From: Halobacillus mangrovi
Lineage (GTDB): Bacteria > Bacillota > Bacilli > Bacillales > Halobacillaceae
Length of the DNA stretch: 64,000 nt
Reading direction: 5' to 3'
Assembly (NCBI RefSeq): GCF_002097535.1
Contig: NZ_CP020772.1
Span: 3,038,001-3,102,000 of the forward strand
The first letter of the stretch is position 1; every line of letters starts with the position of its first letter. Both the position numbers and the translations under genes were made by a program. The notes below the pieces were generated by a model. It was not told the DNA's origin, ran no database searches, and was given only the letters and a program-made list of their open reading frames with translations. Shown in pieces: positions 42,760 through 50,750 of this stretch.

Positions 42760-43282
42760 AAATTGATAATTGCTCTCGCAGCTCCGTTATACTTGGCCAC
42801 CCAAATCCCAATAATCGATAATCAATACCGCTTAACTCCATCGTATCTTCCGCTATTTTTTTACCCTCCAACCGTTTATAAAAGTCTTTCGAATGGTTAG
42901 CCTCTAATACCCAAACGAGCAAAGAGGTGTACCCTCTGACCTCCATCTCAGTTGAAAGATAAGATAAAAGAAGCTTTCCATGGCCCCTATTTTGAAAAGC
43001 TTCTAATAAGTATATGGCATAAAGTTCTCCATCGTACTCCTTCATTCTCCCTCTTTCCACACCGCCGCTTGCATAGCCGACAATCACCTCATTCACCTCT
43101 GCTACATAGATGATTTCATTCTTACCGCTGATTTTGTCCCTCCACTTTTCGGCTCTTTTTTGGATAGTCATCTTTTCAAGAAAATCATCAGAAACTATTC
43201 CTTTGTATGTGCTTCTCCAAGCATTAACGCTTACCTTTGCAATACCCAGGGCATCGTCTAGTCGCGCCTTACGAACGTGCAT
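42758..43282 (-). CDS. GNAT family N-acetyltransferase
   Basis: A 174-residue paralogue of the GNAT at 38776-39309. The acetyl-CoA loop is QNRGHGKLLL (after YAIYLLEAF), and the second motif is NHSKDFYKRLEG. The N-terminal block MHVRKARLDDALGIAKV is the usual first strand-helix. Acceptor unknown. GGGGAGAGGATT precedes the ATG. The two copies flank the azlCD/T-box block, suggesting an old local duplication. Confidence 0.87.
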   Translation of the reverse strand: MHVRKARLDDALGIAKVSVNAWRSTYKGIVSDDFLEKMTIQKRAEKWRDKISGKNEIIYVAEVNEVIVGYASGGVERGRMKEYDGELYAIYLLEAFQNRGHGKLLLSYLSTEMEVRGYTSLLVWVLEANHSKDFYKRLEGKKIAEDTMELSGIDYRLLGFGWPSITELREQLSI

Positions 43283-43354
43283 TTTAAATCCTCTCCCCTT
43301 TTCTGTATAGAACGATGATCTCCATCCAAACTATGAAAAAAGAAGGTGATCACC

Positions 43355-44188
43355 GTGGATAAGTATGAGCATGAAGTTGATACGAATGAGGATTGGCATA
43401 TGGGCCATGCAGAACCTGAACAAGTCCTTGATGATATAGCTTTTTATAGAACGTTAATTGTCAACGTAGTTTTTGTCGGAAAAGAAGGATCAAAAGACTG
43501 GGTGCTTGTTGACTGTGGAATTGGTCATTATGCAAACCGAATTATTGAAGCAGCATCCAAACGGTTTGGGGACCATCCTCCGAAAGCCATTATATTGACT
43601 CACGGTCATTTCGATCATGTCGGGTCGGCGAGAAAATTGGCTGACCATTGGGATGTACCCATCTATATTCACCCGATGGAAATGGATTATGTTACAGGGA
43701 AAAGAGATTATCCGGTCGGTGACGCGACCGTTGGGGGCGGATTGTTTGCCCTAATGTCACCCTTTTTTCCAACAGACCCTGTAAACTTGAGTAAATATAT
43801 TCATCCGATTCCTCAGGACGGGAAGCTTCCTTTTTTAGAGGGATGGAGAGTCATCCACACTCCTGGTCATACTCCAGGTCACATATCCTTGTTCAGAGAC
43901 AAGGATCGGACATTGCTTGCAGGAGATGCCATCATTACAGTCAAACAAGAGTCAAGTATGGCGGTTTTCATCCAGCATCAACATGTTCATGGACCACCAG
44001 CCTACTTCACTCACAATTGGCAGGAAGCTGAAAAATCTGTGAAGAAATTAGCCTCTCTTAATCCAAAAGTTGCGTTAACAGGACATGGGCTGCCAATGGA
44101 TGATGAACTATTAGCTAAGCAGCTAAGCGATCTAGCAAGTAACTTCAAGGAACTTGCTGTCCCAAAACATCAAAATAAGCTCCACTAA
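43355..44188 (+). CDS. MBL-fold metallohydrolase
   Basis: A 277-residue metallo-beta-lactamase-fold protein. The zinc site is THGHFDHVG (HxHxDH, about residues 84-92), HTPGHTPGHIS and LLAGDAI, with the last His in LTGHGLPMD. Such hydrolases include lactonases, glyoxalase II and sulfur dioxygenases; the motif set does not decide. The GTG at 43355 follows AAGAAGGTG by 6 nt and is preferred to the GTG at 43346. Confidence 0.88.
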   Translation: MDKYEHEVDTNEDWHMGHAEPEQVLDDIAFYRTLIVNVVFVGKEGSKDWVLVDCGIGHYANRIIEAASKRFGDHPPKAIILTHGHFDHVGSARKLADHWDVPIYIHPMEMDYVTGKRDYPVGDATVGGGLFALMSPFFPTDPVNLSKYIHPIPQDGKLPFLEGWRVIHTPGHTPGHISLFRDKDRTLLAGDAIITVKQESSMAVFIQHQHVHGPPAYFTHNWQEAEKSVKKLASLNPKVALTGHGLPMDDELLAKQLSDLASNFKELAVPKHQNKLH

Positions 44189-44193
44189 ATTTA

Positions 44194-44218
44194 GAAGGCA
44201 GGCTTTACGCTTGCCTTC
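44194..44218 (+). terminator. Terminator of the MBL hydrolase gene
   Basis: Ten-bp stem GAAGGCAGGC / GCTTGCCTTC (one G-U), five-base loop, then CTTTTTC; it overlaps the end of the convergent gene. Confidence 0.75.
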
Positions 44219-44984
44219 CTTTTTCGAGAACTGATTTAAGCTTCCTTAAACCTTCCAGTAACCGGGGGCTTGGCCTGCAAAATAACGACTCCTCCAGCAC
44301 ATGAATGCGGTTATTTTTAACAGCCTCCATTTCCATCCACCCCGGCCTTTTTTTCAGAAGGTCAGGATTCATCTTGTCTTCTTTCACCCCTACCCACACC
44401 ATGCATATATGATCCGGGTTTCGCTTTCTCACCTCTTCCCAATCCGTTTGAACACTAGCTTCCGATTCCGACTCAAATACATTGCTAGCCCCAGCAAGCT
44501 CACTTATTTCAGTCAGCCAATTAGACTTTCCAGGAGTAAAAATCGGCTTTGGCCACCATTCCCAATAGAGTGAGGGCTTGTGTTCTATTTTTTGGGCCAT
44601 TGTACGGAACTCCTCTATTTCTCTTAAGAATTCATCCGCTTTTTTATTTCCTTCTTTTTCTATATGGAGTTCTTTTCCAACTCTCCTAATATCATCAGCT
44701 ATCTCATATAAATGGTTTGCGTTTAATATAATGTAAGGCAAGCCTGTCTCTTTCAATCCTTCAATATTTTTTTCCATCCCAGGTACAGAAAGACTCGCCA
44801 ATACAAGATCCGGTTTGAGGTTTGCCACTTTTTCCATGTCTATCGATAAATCAGGCCCGAGTTTTGGCAATTGCTTCACTTGATCAGGATAATCAGAATA
44901 ATTGTCGACACCAACCAACATGTCTGTTTGACCAAGATAAGCTACAATTTCAGTGTTACTGGGACAAATCGACACGATCCTCAC
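44205..44984 (-). CDS. BtuF-like cobalamin/metal-chelate binding protein without signal peptide
   Basis: A 259-residue protein of the helical-backbone metal receptor fold: RIVSICPSNTEIVAYLG, LPKLGPDLSIDMEKVANLKPDLVLAS and the C-terminal CRPSPRLLEGLRKL are typical of BtuF and its cytosolic relatives. The GTG at 44984 after GGGGTGG gives no signal peptide or lipobox; the longer frame to 45032 does not add one. No BtuCD lies nearby. It may bind a corrinoid or metal complex inside the cell. Confidence 0.78.
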   Translation of the reverse strand: MRIVSICPSNTEIVAYLGQTDMLVGVDNYSDYPDQVKQLPKLGPDLSIDMEKVANLKPDLVLASLSVPGMEKNIEGLKETGLPYIILNANHLYEIADDIRRVGKELHIEKEGNKKADEFLREIEEFRTMAQKIEHKPSLYWEWWPKPIFTPGKSNWLTEISELAGASNVFESESEASVQTDWEEVRKRNPDHICMVWVGVKEDKMNPDLLKKRPGWMEMEAVKNNRIHVLEESLFCRPSPRLLEGLRKLKSVLEKGRQA

Positions 44985-45080
44985 AAATCCACCCCTTTTT
45001 TCAGAATGATCAGATGTTTCAATTTCTTCCATTATAGCTTATATTTGAAGTAGGGAAAATGACGAAAGGGATGAGAGAAA

Positions 45081-45905
45081 ATGACCACCATGCTGCTTGA
45101 TACAACTAAAGGAATCGTTGAATTTACATATAAAGGAATCGGTCCTACAGTCCTTCTACTCAAAGGTGGGCATTCAACACGGGATACCGATTTGTCTCAC
45201 AGCAGTCTCATTTATGAAGGTTTTTCATTACTAACCGTTTCACGCCCAGGCTATGACTATACGGAGGTTTCTACCGGAAAAACCCCGGAAGATTTCGCTG
45301 ATACAATCGTTGAAATCCTTGATCATTTAGAGATTGAATTGGTCAGCGTCATTGCTATATCAGCAGCAGGACCAACCGCTCTCGCTCTGGCTACCCGCCA
45401 TCCGGATAGAGTTTCGAAGATCGTAATGGAAGCTGCCATGACAGCTCCGTGGGAGGAGAATATGAAACAAAGAGCCAAGCTCCTCTTTGGCCCTGCTGAG
45501 CGTATGGTGTGGGGCAGTTTGCGTAAAATGCTTAAACTATTTCCTGACCTTGTCATGAAACAACTTCTGTCCGAAATGACGACAGAGAATGCAGAAGAAT
45601 ATCTCGAGAGTCTATCCCCAAATGACCGGCGGTTCGTCTATGACATGCTGGCAACATCCCAATCTGGTAAAGGATTTTCTCTCGACCTGGATCACTCTGT
45701 TTCAGATATCAGTCATGTGCAAGCCCCTATTCTAGGCATGTATTCACAAAAAGACAAAAGTGTTCAATACACGAATGCCCTATTGCTTAAGTCGCTAGCC
45801 CCTCATTGCGAAATTTATGAGGTTAATGCAGATAGTCATTTGATATGGATTGGAAAAGGTGCTCGTGAAGTATGGGATAAACGCTTGGAATTTTTACATC
45901 AATAA
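45081..45905 (+). CDS. Alpha/beta hydrolase
   Basis: A 274-residue alpha/beta-hydrolase fold protein. The nucleophile-elbow region reads VIAISAAGPTALALA (about residues 91-105); the elbow is SAAG, so Ser is placed as in the S-x-A-G variant rather than GxSxG. A late acid and the His in VNADSHLIWIG complete a possible triad. Substrate unknown. A GGGATGAGAG site precedes the ATG. It ends 20 bp before the next gene and likely forms an operon with it. Confidence 0.8.
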   Translation: MTTMLLDTTKGIVEFTYKGIGPTVLLLKGGHSTRDTDLSHSSLIYEGFSLLTVSRPGYDYTEVSTGKTPEDFADTIVEILDHLEIELVSVIAISAAGPTALALATRHPDRVSKIVMEAAMTAPWEENMKQRAKLLFGPAERMVWGSLRKMLKLFPDLVMKQLLSEMTTENAEEYLESLSPNDRRFVYDMLATSQSGKGFSLDLDHSVSDISHVQAPILGMYSQKDKSVQYTNALLLKSLAPHCEIYEVNADSHLIWIGKGAREVWDKRLEFLHQ

Positions 45906-45924
45906 CAATCCGAGGAGGATCAGC

Positions 45925-46782
45925 ATGGACGATTTAAAATGCAAACAGATGCTGGATAGATTTCTGACGTTTTATGATAACGCCTCCCTTGAAAATGCAA
46001 GTCCTGAACGCCGGTTTGAGTTATGGAAACATTATTATGGTTTTACTTTCGTCCCTCCTGGCTACAAGAAAGATCAACTTGCTCGTGAGATGCTGGATTA
46101 TGCTTGGGATAAATATTCCCTCGTTTATGAAAAGATCAAATACTTCGAACCCGATCCAATCAACCTAAGTGAATTGCTGACGAAGGTTAAACAGATGTTG
46201 CATGTGACAAAGCCGATAGATTTGACGGTTCTATATTTTGTTGGAACTTTTGAAACGGAACCATTCATCCAACAAGAGAATGAGCGTTACACGCTTTGCT
46301 TTCCTGTAGAAGTAGACTGGAGTGATTACAAGATTGTCCAGGAATTGACAAGGGTTGTTCACTGTGTCAAATCAGGCCTTGCTCCAAGTCACACTAGAAC
46401 CCTGGCTCAGCTTATTTTCCAAGAAGGCCTTGCTCTTCACACAACCCAGCAATTGAAGGCTTCGGAAGAGAACGCTGAAATTGAGCTTCTTTGGAAACAT
46501 GAAAAGTGCAGCAAAGAACCGAATCGGATCATGATGAATCTCATCCCACATTTGAAAAGAACCGATTATGAAGCCTTGTACTCCTTCACAAAAGGTACAG
46601 GGGCTTCCGGTTATGAAAAAGAAGCCAATTATGCAGGATGGATCTTGATGCAGCATTTATTGGATCAAGGGAATAGTTTGAATGACTTAGCTGCGATCCC
46701 GAAAGAAAACGTTGATAAATTTGTCGAGAAATCTCTATATTTGTTGTTAAATAGAGCATATCTCACTCAACCTCAAGATTAG
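45925..46782 (+). CDS. Hypothetical protein, possibly zincin-related
   Basis: A 285-residue soluble protein not confidently recognised. The segment VQELTRVVHCV (about residues 138-148) resembles the HExxH helix of DUF2268-like zincins with the first His replaced by Gln, and FQEGLALHTTQQL lies about 30 residues on, where such enzymes have the third ligand (E). If it is a relative it may be inactive. The ATG at 45925 follows GAGGAGG; a longer in-frame extension overlaps the hydrolase gene and has no site. Confidence 0.65.
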   Translation: MDDLKCKQMLDRFLTFYDNASLENASPERRFELWKHYYGFTFVPPGYKKDQLAREMLDYAWDKYSLVYEKIKYFEPDPINLSELLTKVKQMLHVTKPIDLTVLYFVGTFETEPFIQQENERYTLCFPVEVDWSDYKIVQELTRVVHCVKSGLAPSHTRTLAQLIFQEGLALHTTQQLKASEENAEIELLWKHEKCSKEPNRIMMNLIPHLKRTDYEALYSFTKGTGASGYEKEANYAGWILMQHLLDQGNSLNDLAAIPKENVDKFVEKSLYLLLNRAYLTQPQD

Positions 46783-46823
46783 AAAACTTTTTTGGGCTTA
46801 GGGTATCTTTTGTTTTTTTCATC

Positions 46824-46832
46824 TGTTATACT
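46824..46832 (+). promoter_or_regulatory. Extended -10 promoter of the cold-shock gene
   Basis: TGTTATACT is a TG-n extended -10 (TATACT). The predicted start near 46839 gives a 125-nt 5' leader, long as usual for csp genes; no clear -35 box is seen. Confidence 0.55.
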
Positions 46833-46963
46833 ATGGTTAATTATTGTTGTTCGTTGAGATTCAGAAAGATAAAGTGTTTTACAGCATGTCGTCTTGATTG
46901 AATTGAAGAGCAAGAATAGTAATACAATGTGGAATATCGTTTCCACGCAGGAGGTAATTGTAC

Positions 46964-47161
46964 ATGGTTGAAGGTACAGTAAAATGGTTTAACGCAGAAA
47001 AAGGATTTGGATTCATCGAAGTAGAAGGTCAAGACGACGTATTCGTTCACTTCTCCGCGATCCAAGAAGAAGGATTCAAATCTCTTGAAGAAGGTCAAGT
47101 TGTAACTTTCGAAATCGAAGAAGGACAACGTGGACCACAAGCTGCTAACGTTCAAAAATAA
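46964..47161 (+). CDS. Cold-shock protein (CspA/CspB family)
   Basis: A 65-residue single-strand nucleic acid binding OB-fold protein that acts as an RNA chaperone. RNP1 KGFGFIE is at residues 13-19 and RNP2 VFVHF at 26-30. Sequence and acidic pI suit the CspB/C/D group of bacilli, but which one is not decidable. The ATG at 46964 has GGAGG upstream. Long 5' leader with probable cold-responsive structure. Confidence 0.95.
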   Translation: MVEGTVKWFNAEKGFGFIEVEGQDDVFVHFSAIQEEGFKSLEEGQVVTFEIEEGQRGPQAANVQK

Positions 47162-47184
47162 GAACTTAGCTTAAACCGAAGACA

Positions 47185-47221
47185 AGCCCCGATTTCAATT
47201 CAAGAAATTGAAATCGGGGCT
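47185..47221 (+). terminator. Terminator of the cold-shock gene
   Basis: Sixteen-bp perfect stem AGCCCCGATTTCAATT / AATTGAAATCGGGGCT, five-base loop, then TTCTTTGTTTT. Confidence 0.92.
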
Positions 47222-47316
47222 TTCTTTGTTTTCAGAGTCACAAATCTCTTAGATCCCTATTTAACTATTTAGCAGTTATCCGGAAGGCTTGAATTCAAGA
47301 TAATATGAGTTTGGAA

Positions 47317-47453
47317 GTTTCCGTTACGATAAATAGATGCAGTAGGTCCGGGAAATGGCTCGCTTTCCGCGGGGCATGCGCAGAGCCTCCTCGAGCTAAT
47401 CGCTCTCCGGGGTCTCACCGGACCTCCTTCCGATTGTTTGAAGTAACGGAAAC
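47317..47453 (-). repeat. B module, locus 5 (internally deleted)
   Basis: 137 bp with intact ends GTTTCCGTTAC / GTAACGGAAAC. About 35 bp between GGGGTCTCACC and GGACCTCC are missing, joined at a CC microhomology. Confidence 0.85.
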
Positions 47454-47696
47454 ATAAAATGGAGAAGTTACGTCGGAAAAGCTTATCCGCCATCAAGAAG
47501 TCCAGACACAAAATTTTAAAGAGCTCAATTGGTCAGAATCATTCTATACACCAGTATTTTAGCCTGGATATTAGCGAAATCGGTGTAAATATCGTCAAAT
47601 GCCAATATATTAGTCCAGTAACGCACTTAACTCATATCTATTCGATATACTTAATGGGCTCTAATTTGGATAAGAGCTTTTCCATTCCAATTGAAT

Positions 47697-47870
47697 GGGT
47701 CTGTTCATCACAGAATAGATGGGTTGTCCGTAAAACGACGAGACTCCCGCGGGTGAAGGAGCTAGGCGAGACCCCACAGGGAGCGCAGCGAACGAGGAGG
47801 CTTGCCAGTTCCCCCGCAGGAAAGCGAGTTGTTTTCCGGACAGCCCTACCACTTATCACGAAAAGGACCC
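47697..47870 (+). repeat. A module, locus 5 (full length)
   Basis: 174 bp; ends GGGTCTGTT / AAAGGACCC; core GAGACTCCCGCGGG to GGAAAGCGAG intact. Confidence 0.88.
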
Positions 47871-47940
47871 GAGAAAGTTTCGAAACCGAGTATTCAGGAA
47901 TAGGAGACTATTGTAGAAGTTTTATTCTATACATAAAAAA

Positions 47941-47966
47941 AGCCAGGCAAGAATTCATGCCTGGCT
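47941..47966 (-). terminator. Terminator of map
   Basis: Nine-bp stem AGCCAGGCA / TGCCTGGCT, seven Ts on the minus strand. Confidence 0.85.
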
Positions 47967-47973
47967 GCTTATC

Positions 47974-48726
47974 TTAGTCATCTTGTTCTGTAAGGATAAT
48001 CGGACCGTCTTTTGTAATCGCAACAGTATGCTCGTATTGAGCAGATAGCGAACCGTCTGTCGTCCGTGCTGTCCAATTATTCTCATCCATTCGACTTCCC
48101 CAGTCACCGATGTTCAGCATCGGTTCAATGGTTATGACCATACCTTCTTTCAAGCGAGCTCCTTTTCCAGGTGCTCCAAAGTGAGGAATATAAGGGTCTT
48201 CGTGAATTGATTCACCGATGCCGTGCCCTGTGAAGTCACGCACCACGGCATACCCTTCCCCTTCTGCATAAGACTGAATGGCATGACCGATATCTCCAAT
48301 TCGATTCCCTGGCACCGCCTGTTCAATCCCTTTATATAAGGAAGTTTTCGTTACATCCATTAACCGTTGAGCTTCTTCACTCACTTCACCAACCGCGTGA
48401 GTCCATGCCGAGTCAGCTAATGCACCGTTCAAGTTAACAACCATATCGATTGTAACAATGTCTCCCTCTTTTAATTTCTCATCACGAGGAAAGCCGTGAC
48501 AGATCTCATCGTTGATTGAAGCACATGTGGTGAACTCATACCCTTGGTAGCCTTTTTGTTCTCCAGTTGCTCCTCTTTCTGCTAGATACTTCTCAACGAA
48601 GTTTTCTATTTCCATAGTGGTAACTCCGGGCTTGATAAAAGTTCTTAGTTCTTTATGCACATTAGCCAGCAATTTACCCGCTTCATGCATCAGTTCGATT
48701 TCTCGTTGACTTTTTCTCTTGATCAT
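47974..48726 (-). CDS. map: Methionine aminopeptidase, type I
   Basis: Removes the initiator Met from new proteins, with a dinuclear metal site. The 250-residue enzyme has the five ligands in GDIVTIDMVVNLNGALADSAWTHAVG (two Asp), TGHGIGESIHEDP (His), ITIEPML (Glu) and YEHTVAIT (Glu). No N-terminal zinc finger, so type Ia-like. It is a separate copy from the map usually found in the ribosomal-protein cluster; bacilli often have two. The start is an ATG; a terminator follows. Confidence 0.95.
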   Translation of the reverse strand: MIKRKSQREIELMHEAGKLLANVHKELRTFIKPGVTTMEIENFVEKYLAERGATGEQKGYQGYEFTTCASINDEICHGFPRDEKLKEGDIVTIDMVVNLNGALADSAWTHAVGEVSEEAQRLMDVTKTSLYKGIEQAVPGNRIGDIGHAIQSYAEGEGYAVVRDFTGHGIGESIHEDPYIPHFGAPGKGARLKEGMVITIEPMLNIGDWGSRMDENNWTARTTDGSLSAQYEHTVAITKDGPIILTEQDD

Positions 48727-48815
48727 TATTTCAATCCTTCCTTATTTTCTTTTACGTATATGCAAGCATCCTCTAGTATGATAACGAAAAATTCGTCGTA
48801 CGACCACCCATAGCC

Positions 48816-49370
48816 TTAATCCACTTCCCGAATGATCTTAGCAGGATTTCCTCCGACGAAAACGTTCGGAGGTATATCCTTCGTCACAACAGCACCGGAA
48901 CCGATGATCACATTATCTCCAATCGTAACACCTGGATTGATGACCGAATGACCGCCGATCCAGACATCATCACCAATGGTAATCGGTTTTCCAGATTCAA
49001 GTCCACTCGCTCTTGTCTCTCTATCCATAGGATGAGTCGCCGTGTAGAGCTGAACGTTGGGACCCACTAAGACTCTTTTCCCTATTCGTATCGGGCAAAC
49101 ATCAAGAAATACGCAGTTAAAGTTAGCGAAAAACCCTTCACCTACATGGATGTTGTACCCATAATCACAGTAAAATGGGGGTTCCAATCCTATTTCTCCT
49201 TCAATCGTTCCAAACAGATCATAGATAAGCTGCTTTCGGTAATGATCCTCCGTATCCTTTGTCTGGTTAAGGGAAAAAGTGATCTGACGAGCACGGGAAC
49301 GCTCATGGGTCAGTTCTTCATCCCACGATTTATATAGTTCACCTGCTAACATTTTTTCTTTTTCTGTCAT
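48816..49370 (-). CDS. Maltose/galactoside O-acetyltransferase-like protein
   Basis: A 184-residue left-handed beta-helix hexapeptide-repeat acetyltransferase. The N-terminal Mac domain ([17 protein letters not shown]) is followed by repeats such as [35 protein letters not shown] and [12 protein letters not shown]. The catalytic His is in TATHP. Family transfers acetyl from CoA to sugars, likely to detoxify non-metabolised ones. The ATG at 49370 follows AGGTGG; a GTG 9 bp upstream is possible. Confidence 0.92.
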   Translation of the reverse strand: MTEKEKMLAGELYKSWDEELTHERSRARQITFSLNQTKDTEDHYRKQLIYDLFGTIEGEIGLEPPFYCDYGYNIHVGEGFFANFNCVFLDVCPIRIGKRVLVGPNVQLYTATHPMDRETRASGLESGKPITIGDDVWIGGHSVINPGVTIGDNVIIGSGAVVTKDIPPNVFVGGNPAKIIREVD

Positions 49371-49460
49371 GATTTCCACCTACTTATTCATGAGATTCAT
49401 CTTTCTTTACTTTATCATAGAATTTCGCTAGTCTAAGGACAACTCAAGGAGGGGATGGGT

Positions 49461-49967
49461 ATGCAAACACGTTTATTGAATGGAAAAGATGCAAAAAATT
49501 ACTATGAATTACGTTTAGAAGCATTACTGACGAATCCAGATGCTTTTATAACAACCTACGAGCAGGAAAAACAGAGACCGAACCCGATTGAAACGACAGC
49601 GGAAAGGCTGGAATCGAAATCCTCAAGAACAATTGGATTATTTGAGGAGGAAAGCCTGCAAGGTGTCCTTACCATTGTAAAAGAATCCCATCCTAAGTTT
49701 TCCCACAAAGCGAACCTCGTAGCCATGTACGTATCACCGGCCAGCCGGAGAAAAGGTGGAGCTAAACGCCTAGTCCAGGAAGCCATCAATACAGCAAGGG
49801 CTCTAAACCTCGAAGTCCTTCATTTAAGTGTGGTTACAGATAACCATCCTGCCAAAAATCTTTATACAAGTATGGGTTTTCAATCATATGGAATAGAGCG
49901 AAAGGCGATCAAACTTCCAAACCGATATTTAGATGAAGAACATATGGAACTCTTCTTAGATGAATGA
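49461..49967 (+). CDS. GNAT family N-acetyltransferase
   Basis: A 168-residue acetyltransferase. Motif A is RRKGGAKRLV (after LVAMYVSPAS), and the C-terminal motif is DNHPAKNLYTSMGFQSYG. Length and the N-terminal YYELRLEALLTNPDAF match a common Bacillus group of unknown acceptor. The ATG at 49461 is 8 nt from AGGAGG; the ATG at 49455 is too close. It ends 60 bp before the ABC genes. Confidence 0.88.
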   Translation: MQTRLLNGKDAKNYYELRLEALLTNPDAFITTYEQEKQRPNPIETTAERLESKSSRTIGLFEEESLQGVLTIVKESHPKFSHKANLVAMYVSPASRRKGGAKRLVQEAINTARALNLEVLHLSVVTDNHPAKNLYTSMGFQSYGIERKAIKLPNRYLDEEHMELFLDE

Positions 49968-50027
49968 AACATTTTAAAGATTCATACGTAACTTCTATAG
50001 AAGAGTATTTGGCAAAGGATGGATATT

Positions 50028-50750
50028 ATGATTGAACTGAACGGAATCTCGAAAAGCTTTCCAGGAAAAAAAGCTGTCCAGGATCTGAGTTTAAACGTGC
50101 CAAGTGGTAAAATTTTTGGATTTCTAGGGCCAAATGGAGCGGGTAAGTCTACCACGATTAAAATGATGACAGGCATTCTCCCGATTGATAAAGGCTCCAT
50201 TATTATGAATGGCGTGGATATCACTAAGGAACCCATGAAAGCAAAGCACTTATTTGGATATGTCCCGGATCGTTCTGATATTTTCCTACGCTTAAAAGGA
50301 ATCGAATATTTGAACTTTATTGGTGATGTATTTCAAGTTCCTTTAGAGACTAGAAAAGAAAAGATAGAACAATTAACAAAGAGTTTTGGCATTTACGATG
50401 CGCTTAATGATCATATTCAAACCTATTCTCATGGAATGAGGCAGAAAATCGTTGTCAGCGGCGTTCTGTTGCACGATCCAGATGTATGGATTCTAGATGA
50501 ACCTCTTTCTGGACTAGATCCAAAATCCTCTTATACGTTAAAGGAAATGATGCGCGAGCACGCCTCACGAGGGAAGACTGTCTTTTTCTCTACCCACGTA
50601 TTGGAAGTTGTCGAACAGCTATGTGATGAAGTAGCGATTATCAACAACGGTCAAGTCCAATTCCAAGGTAATATGAAGGAAATGAAACAGCAATTTAAAG
50701 AAGATGATAATCTCGAGCGTTTGTTCCTGGAGTTGACTCAAAATGAGTAA
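50028..50750 (+). CDS. ABC exporter ATPase
   Basis: A 240-residue ATPase with Walker A GPNGAGKST at about residues 35-43, signature YSHGMRQKI, Walker B VWILDEPLSGLDP and H-loop FSTHVLEV. It resembles bacitracin/lantibiotic-type and EcsA-like exporter ATPases. The ATG at 50028 follows AAGGATGG by 5 nt. Its stop overlaps the permease start by 8 bp. Substrate unknown. Confidence 0.92.
   Translation: MIELNGISKSFPGKKAVQDLSLNVPSGKIFGFLGPNGAGKSTTIKMMTGILPIDKGSIIMNGVDITKEPMKAKHLFGYVPDRSDIFLRLKGIEYLNFIGDVFQVPLETRKEKIEQLTKSFGIYDALNDHIQTYSHGMRQKIVVSGVLLHDPDVWILDEPLSGLDPKSSYTLKEMMREHASRGKTVFFSTHVLEVVEQLCDEVAIINNGQVQFQGNMKEMKQQFKEDDNLERLFLELTQNE

Larger units (their letters stand above)
47261..47910. mobile_element. 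Composite repeat locus 5 (B module reverse, A module forward)
   Basis: It fills the convergent gap between the cold-shock gene and map. Left outer motif GCAGTTATCCGGAAGGCTTG (47272 onward); right motif in inverse reads CTATTCCTGAATACTCGG. The 243-bp spacer contains no gene. A 172-codon open frame crossing the locus is a by-product of the repeat. Confidence 0.68.

Noticed and set aside
46801..46830. SigB promoter before the cold-shock gene (GGGTAT)
   Set aside because: No GTTTAA-like box at 12-15 bp upstream; the extended -10 nearby is a better candidate.
47459..47977. 172-codon plus-strand open frame
   Set aside because: It has no ribosome-binding site, no family likeness, and crosses repeat locus 5; the part RRLASSPAGKRVVF recurs wherever the A module is read in that frame, so it is a by-product of the repeat.
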